Source: Gemmatimonadota bacterium
GTDB lineage: Bacteria > Gemmatimonadota > Gemmatimonadetes > Longimicrobiales > Gaopeijiaceae
Reading direction: 5' to 3'
DNA length: 64,000 nt
Assembly (NCBI GenBank): GCA_030428885.1
Contig: JAUIEJ010000001.1
Location: 310,001 to 374,000, forward strand
Positions 51,266 to 60,785 of this stretch are shown in pieces. Within the stretch, counting starts at the first letter, position 1. The number at the start of each line of letters is the position of its first letter. The translations under genes and the position numbers were made by a program. Under the pieces are notes generated by a model. The model searched no databases and had not been told where the DNA came from. It was given only the letters and a program-made list of their open reading frames with translations.

Positions 51266-53934
51266 CGGGGGCGTGGTGGGCTCGGACGCTCCTGCGGCTG
51301 TACTCCCCCTCCTTCCGTCGGCGGTACGGCGCCGAGGCGGTGGAGGTGGTGGCCGCCGACCTGGAGGCGATTCGGGGAGCGAGCCCCTGGATCCGCCCGC
51401 TCCGCACCCTCGCGGTGCTGGCGGCCTTCGGGGCCCACGGCGTCGTGGACCGGGTGTCGGGAGGGGTCGGTGGAGGTGCGCTCGGGGGATGGGCCGGTCC
51501 GGGGTGGCGACACGACCTGCGCTCGGCCGTGCGGGGGGTGGTGCGGCGGCCCGTCTTCGCCGTCGTCGCCGTGGTGTCCCTGGCGGTGGGCATCGCCGCC
51601 AACACCACCGCCTTCGCCCTGGTGGACGCCCTCATGCTGCAGGAGATCGCCGGGGCCACCGGCCACGACCGCATCGTGGAACTGTCCCTCACCCGACGAG
51701 GGTCCGACGCGGGACAATGGGACTGGCCCACCTTCACCGAGACCCGCGACGCCACGCCCTCCCTCGCCGCCATGGCCCTGGCCCAACCGGGTGCGGTGAG
51801 CCTGGTCGACGACGCCGCGGCGTCGGACCGACTCATGGCCCTCTACGTCACCTCGGCGTACTTCGAGACCCTGGGGGTCGCCCTGGCCCGGGGCCGATCG
51901 TTCGATGACGCGGTCGACGTGCCGGGACGGGAGGCGGCGGTGGTGGTCCTGTCCCACGGCGTGTGGCAGACCCGGTTCGCCGGAGACCCCGACATCCTGG
52001 GTCGGACGGTGCGGATCAATCGGGAGCCCCACACGGTGGTGGGGGTCGCGCCCCCCGCGTTCCGGGGGCACCAGTTCGGGGCCCAGCCGGCGTTGTACCT
52101 TCCCCTGACCCGGTACCCTCCGGCCCGGGCCGATCCCCAGCGCTTCTTCGGAACCCGCTCCACCGGGTGGGCGAACGCCCTGGGTCGCCTCACCCCCGGT
52201 GCCACGGTGGAGGGACTCCAGGCCGCCCTGGGGGCCGTCACGGAGCGGGTGGCCCGAGCGGCCCCCGACGACCCGGATCCCCCGGTGGCTCGCGCCGCAC
52301 CGGCCCGGCCCGTTCCCGCCGAGGCCCGGGCGCCCATGGCCGCCGCCTTCGCCCTCCTCACGGGCCTCATGTTGCTGGTCCTGGCGGCCACCGCGGCCAA
52401 CGTCGCCGGAATGCTCCTGGCCCGCGCCGCCGAGCGCACGCGGGAAATGGCCCTTCGCCTGGCCCTGGGATCGGGGCGGGGCCGACTGGTTCGTCACCTG
52501 GTGGCCGAAGCCTTCGTGGTCTTCGCCCTGGGCGGTGTCCTGGGCTTCCGGGCCGCCTCGTGGGCCGTCCCGTGGGTCGATGTCGATCGTTGGGTCCCCA
52601 CACCGTTTCCCGTGGACCTGGGGCTGGCGGTGGACACCCGGGCGTTCGCGTTCACCTTCCTCCTCACCATGGGTGGGGGACTTCTGTTCGGCCTTCTGCC
52701 CGCGCTGCAGGTCGTCCGGGGCGATCTGGCCTCGAACCTCCGGGACACGGCGGCCCCGGGCCACCGCTCGGGCCGGCTCCGGACGTTCTTCGTGGGAGCC
52801 CAGGTGGGGGTGGCCGCACTGCTGCTCGTGTCGGCGGGGTTGTTCGTCCGATCCCTGGCGGCGGGCGCCGCGGTGGAGCCGGGCTTCGAGCCCGCCGGGG
52901 TCTACACGACCCGCATCGACCTCGCCCTGGAGGGCCGGGACGATCCGGCCGAAGCCGCCGTGTTCGTGAGCACGCTTCTCCGGGGACTGCGGTCGGATCC
53001 GGCGATCGAGGCGGCGACGGTGGCCACCGACGTCCCCCTGGACGGCGGGTCCAGCAGCGCCCCCTTCCGCTTCGACGACGCCGACGACGGCGCCGTCCTC
53101 CAGTCCCACTGGGCCCAGGTGTCCGACGGCTACTTCGAGACCCTGGACATCCCGGTGGTTCTGGGGAGGGGCGTCACCGAACTCGACGGGCCGGAGAACC
53201 GTCGTGTGGCGGTGGTGAACGAAACCTTCGCCCGCACGGCCTGGCCCGAGGGCGGTGCCCTGGGCCACACTCTGCGCCTGGGGCTGGAGCCCCATCCCTA
53301 CGAGGTGGTGGGGGTGGTGGGCGACACCGGCGCCGATCTGGTCACCGACGCCCCCTCGCCCCAGGTCTTCACGGCGCTGGCCCAGGCGCCGGCCGTGAAC
53401 CTCCACGTGGTGGCCCGGGCCCGTACCGACGATCCGGCCTTCGCGGCCCGGTTCCGGGAGGCCGTGCTGGACGTGGACCCGGCCCTGGCCCTGGGGCCGG
53501 TGCGGGCCCTGGACGATCTCACCGACCTGGGACTGCTTCCCCAGCGGATCGTGGTGGCCCTGGCCGGGGGATTGGGGCTCCTGGCCCTCTTCCTGGCGGC
53601 CCTGGGCGTCTACGGCGTGGTGGCCCACGGCGTGGCTCGCCGCACCCGGGAGATCGGCGTGCGCATGGCGCTGGGCGCCCGGCGTCGCCGGGTGGTGATG
53701 GGGGTGCTGGGACAGGGCATCCGCCTGGTCCTCCCGGGGCTGGCGGCGGGCGCGCTGCTGGCGCTGGCCCTCACCGGTGTCCTGCGGTCGCTTCTGGTGG
53801 GGATCGGTCCCGCCGATCCCGTGGCCTGGGGCGGTGCGGTGGGACTGCTTCTGGGGGTGGTGGTGGTCGCCTGCATTCTGCCGGCGCGGCGGGCGTCGGC
53901 GGTGGCCCCCGCCGACGCCCTGCGCAGCGAGTGA
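51262..53934 (+). CDS. ADOP-type ABC transporter permease, PadR-linked
   Basis: This is an 890-residue duplicated MacB/FtsX permease. The ADOP N-terminal segment is WWARTLLRLYSPSFRRRYGAEAVEVVAADLEAIRGASPWIRPLRTLAVLAAFGAHGVVD, followed by the first MacB unit WRHDLRSAVRGVVRRPVFAVVAVVSLAVGIAANTTAFALVDALML. FtsX blocks include NVAGMLLARAAERTREMALRLALGSGRGRLVRHLV and ARRTREIGVRMALGARRRRVVMGVL, ending LPARRASAVAPADALRSE. It lacks an ATPase partner. The GTG at 51262 overlaps its PadR regulator by 4 nt. It faces the leftward ADOP/PadR pair, forming a divergent double module. Confidence 0.92.
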   Translation: MTGAWWARTLLRLYSPSFRRRYGAEAVEVVAADLEAIRGASPWIRPLRTLAVLAAFGAHGVVDRVSGGVGGGALGGWAGPGWRHDLRSAVRGVVRRPVFAVVAVVSLAVGIAANTTAFALVDALMLQEIAGATGHDRIVELSLTRRGSDAGQWDWPTFTETRDATPSLAAMALAQPGAVSLVDDAAASDRLMALYVTSAYFETLGVALARGRSFDDAVDVPGREAAVVVLSHGVWQTRFAGDPDILGRTVRINREPHTVVGVAPPAFRGHQFGAQPALYLPLTRYPPARADPQRFFGTRSTGWANALGRLTPGATVEGLQAALGAVTERVARAAPDDPDPPVARAAPARPVPAEARAPMAAAFALLTGLMLLVLAATAANVAGMLLARAAERTREMALRLALGSGRGRLVRHLVAEAFVVFALGGVLGFRAASWAVPWVDVDRWVPTPFPVDLGLAVDTRAFAFTFLLTMGGGLLFGLLPALQVVRGDLASNLRDTAAPGHRSGRLRTFFVGAQVGVAALLLVSAGLFVRSLAAGAAVEPGFEPAGVYTTRIDLALEGRDDPAEAAVFVSTLLRGLRSDPAIEAATVATDVPLDGGSSSAPFRFDDADDGAVLQSHWAQVSDGYFETLDIPVVLGRGVTELDGPENRRVAVVNETFARTAWPEGGALGHTLRLGLEPHPYEVVGVVGDTGADLVTDAPSPQVFTALAQAPAVNLHVVARARTDDPAFAARFREAVLDVDPALALGPVRALDDLTDLGLLPQRIVVALAGGLGLLALFLAALGVYGVVAHGVARRTREIGVRMALGARRRRVVMGVLGQGIRLVLPGLAAGALLALALTGVLRSLLVGIGPADPVAWGGAVGLLLGVVVVACILPARRASAVAPADALRSE

Positions 53935-53944
53935 GGCCCCCCGG

Positions 53945-55093
53945 TCAGCGGGCTCGGAGGTGGGCCTCGAAGATCTCGGCTACCTGATTCACCATGGCGC
54001 CGGCGCTCCCCGACACGTTCACCACGCCGGCCACCACCATGTCGTGGGCCGGAATGGTGAGGAAGAGCGTCGTGCCCCCCACCGAGCCGCCGCTGTGGCC
54101 CACGGCCACGTCGCCGTCGTCCTGGGGGTAGGTGCGCCAGGCCATGCCGTAGCCGGTGGATTCGCCGTCGGCCAGGATCATGGGCGTCTTGAGCTCGTCC
54201 AGCGTTTCGGCCCGGAGGAACCCGGCCTCCATGTGGGCCCGACCGAAGCGGATCAGATCTTCCGGGGTGGAGAGGAATCCGCCCCCGGCCCACTTGTAGC
54301 TGTTGTCCACGTAGGGGGCCGGCACCACGGCCCCGCCGGCGCCGTTCTCATAAAACGAGACCCGGTGGGGAATGATGGAATCGGTGTGGTCGGGTACGGT
54401 GTGGAGCATGTTGAGGGGCTCGAACACCTCGTCCCGCATGAAGGGCAGGAACTCCTCTCCCGAGGCCGATTCGATGACGGCACTGAGGAGATTCCACCCG
54501 TAGCTGGAATACGAGTACCCCGTGCCGGGTTCGAAGAGGAGGGAGTCGTCGGCGAAGATCGCCAGACCCGACGTCACGTCGGGGTAGCGCTCCATGGACC
54601 AGTTCTCCCGACCCCGATAGTGCCGGATGCCGGCGATGTGCCCCGCCACCTGGCGCACGGTGACGGGCCAGCGCTTCTCGGGGAACGACGGGACGTACTG
54701 CTGGATCGGAGCGTCCAGATCGAGCTGCCCCCGCTCCACCAGGAGTCCCATGGCCGTGGCCGTCACGGTCTTGGACACGCTCCCGATGCGGAACTTGGTG
54801 AGGGTGGTCACGGGGACCCCCTGTTCGATGTCGGCCCACCCGAATCCCTCGGACCACACCAGGGCGTCGCCCACGCTCACCGCGAACGAGGCGCCGGGCA
54901 CGTTGTTCTCCACCATGATCCGTCGCACGGCGGCTCGGGCCTCGGTGATGGCGTCGGTCCAGTCGTCGGCGGCGTGGACCTCGGCCAGGGGCAGAGCCTG
55001 GGCCGCCCCGAGCCCGGGAACGACGAGGGCGAGTCCGAGGGCGGCGGCCAGGAGGCCACGGCGGGAAAAGAACGGTGTGGTCGGGGATCGCAT
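53945..55093 (-). CDS. Class C beta-lactamase-like serine hydrolase
   Basis: This is a 382-residue exported hydrolase of the beta-lactamase/D-alanyl-D-alanine carboxypeptidase S12 family, close to LACTB. The N-terminus MRSPTTPFFSRRGLLAAALGLALVVPGLGAAQA has a twin-arginine-like SRRGLL before a hydrophobic core, so Tat export is possible. The catalytic SxxK is SVSK (Ser105, Lys108), preceded by VWSEGFGWADIEQGVPVTTLTKFRIG. The Tyr-motif region is YSYSSYGWNLL (about 193-202), and the third motif is GHSGGSVGG near 340. Such proteins may cleave D-amino-acid peptides; beta-lactam resistance is not implied. It is convergent with the ADOP permease and divergent from the DUF5916 gene. Confidence 0.9.
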   Translation of the reverse strand: MRSPTTPFFSRRGLLAAALGLALVVPGLGAAQALPLAEVHAADDWTDAITEARAAVRRIMVENNVPGASFAVSVGDALVWSEGFGWADIEQGVPVTTLTKFRIGSVSKTVTATAMGLLVERGQLDLDAPIQQYVPSFPEKRWPVTVRQVAGHIAGIRHYRGRENWSMERYPDVTSGLAIFADDSLLFEPGTGYSYSSYGWNLLSAVIESASGEEFLPFMRDEVFEPLNMLHTVPDHTDSIIPHRVSFYENGAGGAVVPAPYVDNSYKWAGGGFLSTPEDLIRFGRAHMEAGFLRAETLDELKTPMILADGESTGYGMAWRTYPQDDGDVAVGHSGGSVGGTTLFLTIPAHDMVVAGVVNVSGSAGAMVNQVAEIFEAHLRAR

Positions 55094-55217
55094 GGCGCAC
55101 TCGATGCGGTGGAGAGCGAAGGAGGAAACGTCCGGGGCCACCATAGGCGGTTCTTCCGCCTTCGCGCTACGCGCCGGGGGCTGGCGAAGGGCCCCGGTGC
55201 ACCCGACGTTGGCGTCC

Positions 55218-57485
55218 ATGACCCCACGCCGCCTCGCTTCCGCCATCGCTTTCTCGTGGGCTGCCGCGCTGCCGGTGGCGGCCCAGGAGTCCCCCGCCGA
55301 ACCCCTCGCTCCGGTGGATGCCCTGGTGCTTCCGCGCCCGGATCTCCGGGCGTCGAGGATCGACTCGCCCCCGACCCTGGACGGCGTGTTGGACGAGGCG
55401 GTCTGGCGGGGAGCCGACGCCACCGAGCCGTCGTGGATCCAGATCGGACCCGACGAGGGAATGCCGGGGAGCGAGTCCACCGTGGTCCGGATCCTCTACG
55501 ACGACGACGCGCTCTACGTCGGGGCGGAACTCTACGATCCCGAACCCGAGGCCCTCATCTCTCCGGGGCTGGAGCAGGACTTCGACACGTCGAGCTCGGA
55601 CATCTTCGGCATCGCCCTGGACACGTTCCACGATCGGGCCAACGGGTTCATCTTCGCGGTGAATCCCGCCGGCGCCCTCTTCGACGCCCAGACCTTCGAC
55701 GATCAGCGGGCCGTGAACCGGTCGTGGGAAGGGATCGTGGACGTGGAGACCACGGTCCTGGCCGATCGGTGGGTGGTGGAGATGCGGATTCCCTTCACCA
55801 CGCTGCGGTACACGCCGTCCCAGGGGTCCCAGACCTGGGGGCTCAACCTCTCCCGACGGATCCGCCGACGGAACGAAGACACGTTCTGGGCGCCCCTCTC
55901 CCGCCAGTACCGCATCTACAAGTTCAGCCTCGCCGGGACCCTGAGCGGCCTCGAGGGACTCCAGGGGGGGCGCAACCTCTGGGTGAAACCGTCGGCCCTG
56001 GCCGCCGACCGGAGCGGTTCCCAGGCCGCCGATCCGGGGCGGGACGGGGATCTGGGGGTGGACGTGAAGTGGGGGGTGACCCCGGGGCTCACCCTCGACC
56101 TCACCGTGAATACCGACTTCAGCCAGGTGGAAGTGGACCAGGAACAGGTGAACCTCGACCGGTTCAGCCTCTTCTTTCCGGAGAAGCGGGACTTCTTCCT
56201 GGAAAACGACGGCATCTTCGCGTTCGAGGACGTGCAGATGCGCAACTACCGCACGGGGAGCTCCCCTCGGAGCTTCAAGCTCTTCAACTCCCGTCGCATC
56301 GGGCTGGGCCCGGATCGCCGGCCCGTTCCGATCCTCGCCGGAGCCCGCCTTTCCGGACGGGTCGGGGGCCTCGAAGTGGGCCTGCTCGAGATGCAGACCC
56401 GCAGCACCGATCCCCGGGACGAGGTCACGCCGGGACTGCCCGGCGAGAACTTCGCCGCGGCCCGGCTCAAGGCTCCGGTGGGCGCGGTGGGAACCGTGGG
56501 GGCGATGGTCGTGAATCGGCAGGCCACCTCTGCCGGGTTCACGGGGGAGAACCGGGCCTACGGGGTGGACACCAATCTCCAGTTGTTCGGAAACCTGGTG
56601 GTCAGCGCCTACGGGGCCCGGACCGGCGGCGACGACGGAACGGGGCAGGTCGAGGGCGACCGCAACGTGGGCATGCTCCAGCTCGCCTGGCGCGATCCCC
56701 TCTGGAACGTGTCGGTCCTGGCGAAACACGTGGGCGACGCCTTCGACCCCCAGGTGGGGTTCGTCGACCGGCGGGGGGTGCGGCGCTGGTTCGCCACCGT
56801 GGGGGCCCACCCGCGCCCTCAGGGGCTGCCCGGGATCCTGGAGGTCAATCCGTACCTGGACGCGGATCTGTACACCACCCTGGGCGGGGCCACCGAGAGT
56901 CGCACCCTGACGCCGGGCCTGCAGCTCACCACCAGCGATGGCGGCAGCATCGTGCTGGAGGTTCGGGACCGCTTCGAACGGGTGTTCGAGCCGTTTCCCA
57001 TCGCCGGGGTCGAGGTGCCCGTGGGGTCGTTCGACTTCTCGGAGGTGTCGCTGGCCTGGACCGTTCCGGCGAGCCATCGCGTGTCGGGCCGGCTCTCCGT
57101 CACCCGGGGTGGATTCTACGACGGAGATCGCACCTCGGTGGGGGTCGACCTGGCGTTCCGCCCCAGCCCCCACTGGCAGCTTTCCGCCGGCGTGCAGCGC
57201 AACGAACTGGACTTCGGCGGGCGGGCGTTCACCGCCGACCTGTACGACGCCCGGGTCCGGTACGGCCACGACACGCGCACGTTTCTTTCGGCCTTCACCC
57301 AGTACAACCAGTCCAGCGACGAGTTGGTGACCAACGTGCGCTTCAACCTGATCCACGCGCCCCTCTCCGACCTCTTCGTGGTGTTCACCGAGCGGCGAGG
57401 GTTCTCCGGCGACGAGTTCGACGACGGGCCCGGCGTCCGGGAGCGGGGAATCACCCTGAAGGTGACTCGACTGGTGGCCTTCTGA
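55218..57485 (+). CDS. DUF5916 outer-membrane protein with CBM9-like domain
   Basis: This is a 755-residue exported protein of the DUF5916 type. The signal peptide ends near LPVAAQES. The N-terminal part (about 40-230) is a CBM9-like carbohydrate-binding domain: DSPPTLDGVLDEAVWRGADA..WIQIGPDEGMPGSESTVVRILYDDDALYVGAELYDPEP and VVEMRIPFTTLRYTPSQGSQTWGLNLSRRIRRRNEDTFWAPL. The C-terminal part is a long run of alternating beta strands, likely an outer-membrane beta-barrel, with DLTVNTDFSQVEVDQEQVNLDRFSLFFPEKRDFFLEN, the hallmark motif, and a final KVTRLVAF strand ending in Phe. It is thought to act in outer-membrane glycan handling but is not characterised. Its last 35 bp overlap the convergent nucleotidyltransferase gene. 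Confidence 0.9.
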   Translation: MTPRRLASAIAFSWAAALPVAAQESPAEPLAPVDALVLPRPDLRASRIDSPPTLDGVLDEAVWRGADATEPSWIQIGPDEGMPGSESTVVRILYDDDALYVGAELYDPEPEALISPGLEQDFDTSSSDIFGIALDTFHDRANGFIFAVNPAGALFDAQTFDDQRAVNRSWEGIVDVETTVLADRWVVEMRIPFTTLRYTPSQGSQTWGLNLSRRIRRRNEDTFWAPLSRQYRIYKFSLAGTLSGLEGLQGGRNLWVKPSALAADRSGSQAADPGRDGDLGVDVKWGVTPGLTLDLTVNTDFSQVEVDQEQVNLDRFSLFFPEKRDFFLENDGIFAFEDVQMRNYRTGSSPRSFKLFNSRRIGLGPDRRPVPILAGARLSGRVGGLEVGLLEMQTRSTDPRDEVTPGLPGENFAAARLKAPVGAVGTVGAMVVNRQATSAGFTGENRAYGVDTNLQLFGNLVVSAYGARTGGDDGTGQVEGDRNVGMLQLAWRDPLWNVSVLAKHVGDAFDPQVGFVDRRGVRRWFATVGAHPRPQGLPGILEVNPYLDADLYTTLGGATESRTLTPGLQLTTSDGGSIVLEVRDRFERVFEPFPIAGVEVPVGSFDFSEVSLAWTVPASHRVSGRLSVTRGGFYDGDRTSVGVDLAFRPSPHWQLSAGVQRNELDFGGRAFTADLYDARVRYGHDTRTFLSAFTQYNQSSDELVTNVRFNLIHAPLSDLFVVFTERRGFSGDEFDDGPGVRERGITLKVTRLVAF

Positions 57486-58683
57486 ACCACCGGTTCCGGA
57501 GCCGGGCCAGGCGCCATCGGATCCGCTCCAGCGCCGCCGAAAAGGGGCGGACCAGGTAGAGCAGGGGGAGAAGGGCCGCGGGAGGGTCGTCGTAGACCCA
57601 TGAGACGTAGGCCCTCGACGGCCACAACTCCCAGCGCAGGAGGGTGAGGCGTTGGGCCGGGGTGAGAGGAGGGCGCCCCGACAACTCCGGGTGGGCGCCC
57701 CCGGATTGGCGCGCGCCGAAGAGGGCCACGTCGCGGCGCAGCCCGCCGTCGGCGCCGGATCCCTCGTGGGCGGCCCCGAGTTCGGTGAGGATCGGCGGCG
57801 GCACCGGGGCGCCCAGGTCCCGGGCCAGGTATCCCAGCAGCACGGAGAGGGGAAGCTCCACCCGCATGTCCCGGGCCCGGGCCGGCACGGCCGACCACTC
57901 CAGCGCCGGCGTCCCGTGGATCAGCATCCACGCATCCACCGCCCACAGGAGGTTTGACCGGGTCGGGCTGTACGAGGCGTGGCCCAGGGCGTGGACGAGG
58001 GCGTCCACCGGATCGAGCACCGTCATGGCCCCGGTCCCGGGTCCTTCCACCCGGCGGGTGCGCAGACCCCCGTCGCCCAGGTGTCCCCGGTAGAAGGGCA
58101 GCCGATGGAGCCGGGAGAGCAGGAGCACCGGAAGCTCCGTCCCGTGGCGCAGGTCCACTCCCTGGGCCCGGTCCAGGGGTGGGGCGTCGGCGAAGCCCAA
58201 CTCCCGGACCACGGCGGCGGCGTCCCGGATCCGCTCCGGCATCAGGACGACGTCGATGTCGTGAGCATGGCGCAGGAAGGGGGCGGCGTAGGCCGTCTCG
58301 GCCAGGGCGGCGCCCCGGATCACCACGAACTCGAACCCCCGGCGCCCCAGGGCATCGAACACGTCGCCGCCGATGCGCCGGTAGATGTCCGACCTCAGTT
58401 GCTCCCGGAGCGTGGCCGTCTTGATGACGGTGCGGAGAGGCGCGTCGGCGTCCAGCCCGTTCTCCCGGATGCTCTCCAGGAGGAGGGGCGAGAGCCGCTT
58501 CCGGTTGCCCGTGTCGGTGCGGAAGAGGGACGGCAGGTCGGGAAGCCTGCCCTGGAAGTCCTCCCACGCCTCCCGGGCCTCGTCGCCCCGGTGCAGGATG
58601 GCCCGGAGCAGGAGGGTTTCGTCCCGCCCCGGGAGAATCCGCTCCAGGGCGCGCTCCAGGGTCGCCCGATCAGCCGGGCCCAC
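57451..58683 (-). CDS. PF14907-family nucleotidyltransferase
   Basis: This is a 410-residue protein of the uncharacterised nucleotidyltransferase family PF14907 (NTP_transf_5). The active-site region is FVVIRGAALAETAYAAPFLRHAHDIDVVL, with RGAAL at 123-127 and the paired aspartates D142/D144 in HDIDVV, which would bind metal. Later VDALVHALGHASYSPTRSNLLWAVDAWMLI matches the helical part. The C-terminus is Arg-rich. It is the last gene of a minus-strand operon; its start lies inside the preceding GT2 gene by 14 nt. Its final 35 bp overlap the convergent DUF5916 gene. The nucleotide and acceptor are unknown. Confidence 0.82.
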   Translation of the reverse strand: MGPADRATLERALERILPGRDETLLLRAILHRGDEAREAWEDFQGRLPDLPSLFRTDTGNRKRLSPLLLESIRENGLDADAPLRTVIKTATLREQLRSDIYRRIGGDVFDALGRRGFEFVVIRGAALAETAYAAPFLRHAHDIDVVLMPERIRDAAAVVRELGFADAPPLDRAQGVDLRHGTELPVLLLSRLHRLPFYRGHLGDGGLRTRRVEGPGTGAMTVLDPVDALVHALGHASYSPTRSNLLWAVDAWMLIHGTPALEWSAVPARARDMRVELPLSVLLGYLARDLGAPVPPPILTELGAAHEGSGADGGLRRDVALFGARQSGGAHPELSGRPPLTPAQRLTLLRWELWPSRAYVSWVYDDPPAALLPLLYLVRPFSAALERIRWRLARLRNRWFRRPPVESPSG

Positions 58684-59356
58684 CCGATCGTCTCCGATCC
58701 AGCGACGCCTTCATGTTGCGCAGGATCGCCTCGCGGCTCGCCAGGTCCGACCGGGTGAGGTTGCCCGTGTGGAGGCGGCGCCGGACCAGCACCTCCTCGA
58801 TCCGGTGCTCCCGGACGCCGGCGTCCCGGGCCCGGAGGAACCAGTCGTTGTCCTCGCCGACCCGGAGCGACGCCTCGAAGCGGCCGATGCGATCGAAGAC
58901 GGTCCGTCGCACGAGGATGCACTGGAGGAGATACCCCGGGGCCTCGGCGGCGAAGCGACTTCCTCGGTAGGCCGCCTCCTCGTGGGCGAGCTCGTCCATC
59001 CAGAAGTTCTGGACCAGGCCCACGGCCATCTCCAACTCGGGGTCCCGGCCGAAGGCGTGGAGCTGCCGGCGGAGTTTGCCCGGCATCCAGAGGTCGTCGG
59101 CGTCCTGAAACGCCACGAACTCGGTGTCCACCGCCTCCAGGCCCCGGTTCCGGGCGGCGGCCACACCGGCGTTGTCCTGACGGATGACCCGAATGCGGTC
59201 GCCGAAGGCCGCCAACACCTCGGGGGTGCCGTCGGTGGATCCGTCGTCCACCACCACGACCTGGAGGCCCTCCACCTCCTGGTCCAGGACGCTGCCCAGC
59301 GCCTCCTCCAGGAACCGTTCCCCGTTGTGGACGGGAAGCACACAGGTGACGCTCAC
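58670..59356 (-). CDS. Family 2 glycosyltransferase
   Basis: This is a 228-residue GT-A fold glycosyltransferase without membrane segments. It opens VSVTCVLPVHNGERFLEEALGSVLDQEVEGLQVVVVDDGSTDGTPEVLAAFGDRIRVIRQDNAGVAAARNRGLEAVDTEFVAFQDADDLWMPGKL, where DDGSTDGT and QDADD bind the nucleotide and metal. It ends with VRRRLHTGNLTRSDLASREAILRNMKASLDRRRSGG. It is one of three tandem paralogues; the GTG at 59356 overlaps the previous one as GTGA. The sugar and acceptor are unknown. Confidence 0.92.
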   Translation of the reverse strand: MSVTCVLPVHNGERFLEEALGSVLDQEVEGLQVVVVDDGSTDGTPEVLAAFGDRIRVIRQDNAGVAAARNRGLEAVDTEFVAFQDADDLWMPGKLRRQLHAFGRDPELEMAVGLVQNFWMDELAHEEAAYRGSRFAAEAPGYLLQCILVRRTVFDRIGRFEASLRVGEDNDWFLRARDAGVREHRIEEVLVRRRLHTGNLTRSDLASREAILRNMKASLDRRRSGGPG

Positions 59357-60084
59357 GCCTTCCGCTCCCGGTCCAGGGCCCGCTTGATCAGCTCGAGCAC
59401 GCCGTCGTAGCCCGGGCGCGCCTCCCGGGTGAGGTTGGCCGTGTGCTGACGACGGTGCAGCAACAGGCGGGGAAGGGTCTCGATGCGGTAGCCGGCCCGC
59501 ATGAACCGAATGAACCAATCCGTGTCCTCGCCGGTGCGGAGGGCCGGGTCGAATCCCCCCAGCGCCTCGAACACGCTGCGACGGGTCAGGAGGGTGCACG
59601 GCGACAACATGGGCTGTTCCCGGTGGTAGGGGTGGTCCTGGAAGCGCGCCCGTTCGTGGTCCAGTTCGGGAATCCAGAAACTCTGCAGGTGGCCGGAACA
59701 GAGGTCCACCTCGGGCCGGTCCCGGAGTAGCGCGAGCTGCGCCTCGAGCTTGTCGTCGACCCAGATGTCGTCGGCGTCGAGAAAGGCCACGAACTCGCCC
59801 CGGGACTCCTCCAGGCCGTGGTTGCGGGCGGCGCCGGGGCCGGCGTTGTCCTGGCGGATCACCCGGACGCGGGCCTCGAAGGGGGCCAGCGCCTGGACCG
59901 TGTCGTCGGTGGAGCCGTCGTCCACCACGATGACGTCGAGGGCGTCCCAGCTCTGCCGGAGAATGCTGTCCACGGCTTCGGTCACGTACCGCTCGCCGTT
60001 GTAGACCGGCACGATGCAGCTCACCACCCCCGTTTCCGGGGAGTGGCGGAAGGTCAGCGGGGCGACGGGTGCCGCGTCGGTCAC
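59353..60084 (-). CDS. Family 2 glycosyltransferase, second of three
   Basis: This is a 243-residue GT2 enzyme: VVSCIVPVYNGERYVTEAVDSILRQSWDALDVIVVDDGSTDDTVQALAPFEARVRVIRQDNAGPGAARNHGLEESRGEFVAFLDADDIWVDDKLEAQLALL. It carries a 19-residue N-terminal extension (TDAAPVAPLTFRHSPETG) absent from the other two. It ends RRQHTANLTREARPGYDGVLELIKRALDRERKA. It overlaps both neighbouring paralogues (ATGA/GTGA). The RQDNAG.G.ARN stretch is common to all three, so they are recent paralogues. Confidence 0.92.
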   Translation of the reverse strand: MTDAAPVAPLTFRHSPETGVVSCIVPVYNGERYVTEAVDSILRQSWDALDVIVVDDGSTDDTVQALAPFEARVRVIRQDNAGPGAARNHGLEESRGEFVAFLDADDIWVDDKLEAQLALLRDRPEVDLCSGHLQSFWIPELDHERARFQDHPYHREQPMLSPCTLLTRRSVFEALGGFDPALRTGEDTDWFIRFMRAGYRIETLPRLLLHRRQHTANLTREARPGYDGVLELIKRALDRERKA

Positions 60085-60785
60085 GACGTGCGCCCCCGCT
60101 CCCGATCGATCTTCTTCTTGAGCATGGCGAAGAACTCGTCGCGGCTCTGGGTCGCCATGGTTCGACTGCGGTTGTCCCGGTGGAGCCGGCGGCGGGTGAG
60201 GACCTCCTGGACCAGTTCACCCGAGGCCCCGGCGGCATCGGCCCGCTGGAACCAGTCGGCGGCGTCGCCGTGACCGAGGCTCGCGTCGAACCCGCCCGTC
60301 GTCTCCATCCATTCCCGTCGGACCAGGAGCGACTGGGTGACGTAGCCGGCCATGGGCTTCGCCCGGGCGTGGTCGGCCAGGCGCTCCCGTTCGTCGGCGA
60401 CCTCATCTTCCCAGAAGTTCTCCACCAGCGCCACGCAGTACGCCAGATCCGGTCGGGCGTCGAAGCGAGCGAGCTGGCGCTCGATCTTGTGGGGCAGCCA
60501 GAGGTCGTCGGCATCCTGGAACGACAGGAACCGGCCCCGGGCCCGGGACACGCCCGTGTTTCGGGCGGTGGCGGGGCCGGCGTTGTCCTGCCGCACGTAG
60601 GTGACGCGAGCACCGAAGCTTCGGGCCACCTCGGGGGTGCCGTCGGTGGAGCCGTCGTCCACGACGATCACCTCGTCCACCGGGACCGTCTGGGCGAACA
60701 CGCTCTCCAGACTCTCGGCCAGGAACCGCTCTCCGTTGTAGACCGGCACGATGCACGAGACCCGGGGGGGCGTCTCGCCGCTCAC
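60081..60785 (-). CDS. Family 2 glycosyltransferase, first of three
   Basis: This is a 234-residue GT2 enzyme: RVSCIVPVYNGERFLAESLESVFAQTVPVDEVIVVDDGSTDGTPEVARSFGARVTYVRQDNAGPATARNTGVSRARGRFLSFQDADDLWLPHKIERQLARFD. The C-terminal end is RRRLHRDNRSRTMATQSRDEFFAMLKKKIDRERGRTS. The GTG at 60785 overlaps the HprK-like stop as GTGA. It is first in the run of three paralogues within the PqqD/HprK operon, so it is likely to act on the same unknown product as that operon. Confidence 0.92.
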   Translation of the reverse strand: MSGETPPRVSCIVPVYNGERFLAESLESVFAQTVPVDEVIVVDDGSTDGTPEVARSFGARVTYVRQDNAGPATARNTGVSRARGRFLSFQDADDLWLPHKIERQLARFDARPDLAYCVALVENFWEDEVADERERLADHARAKPMAGYVTQSLLVRREWMETTGGFDASLGHGDAADWFQRADAAGASGELVQEVLTRRRLHRDNRSRTMATQSRDEFFAMLKKKIDRERGRTS

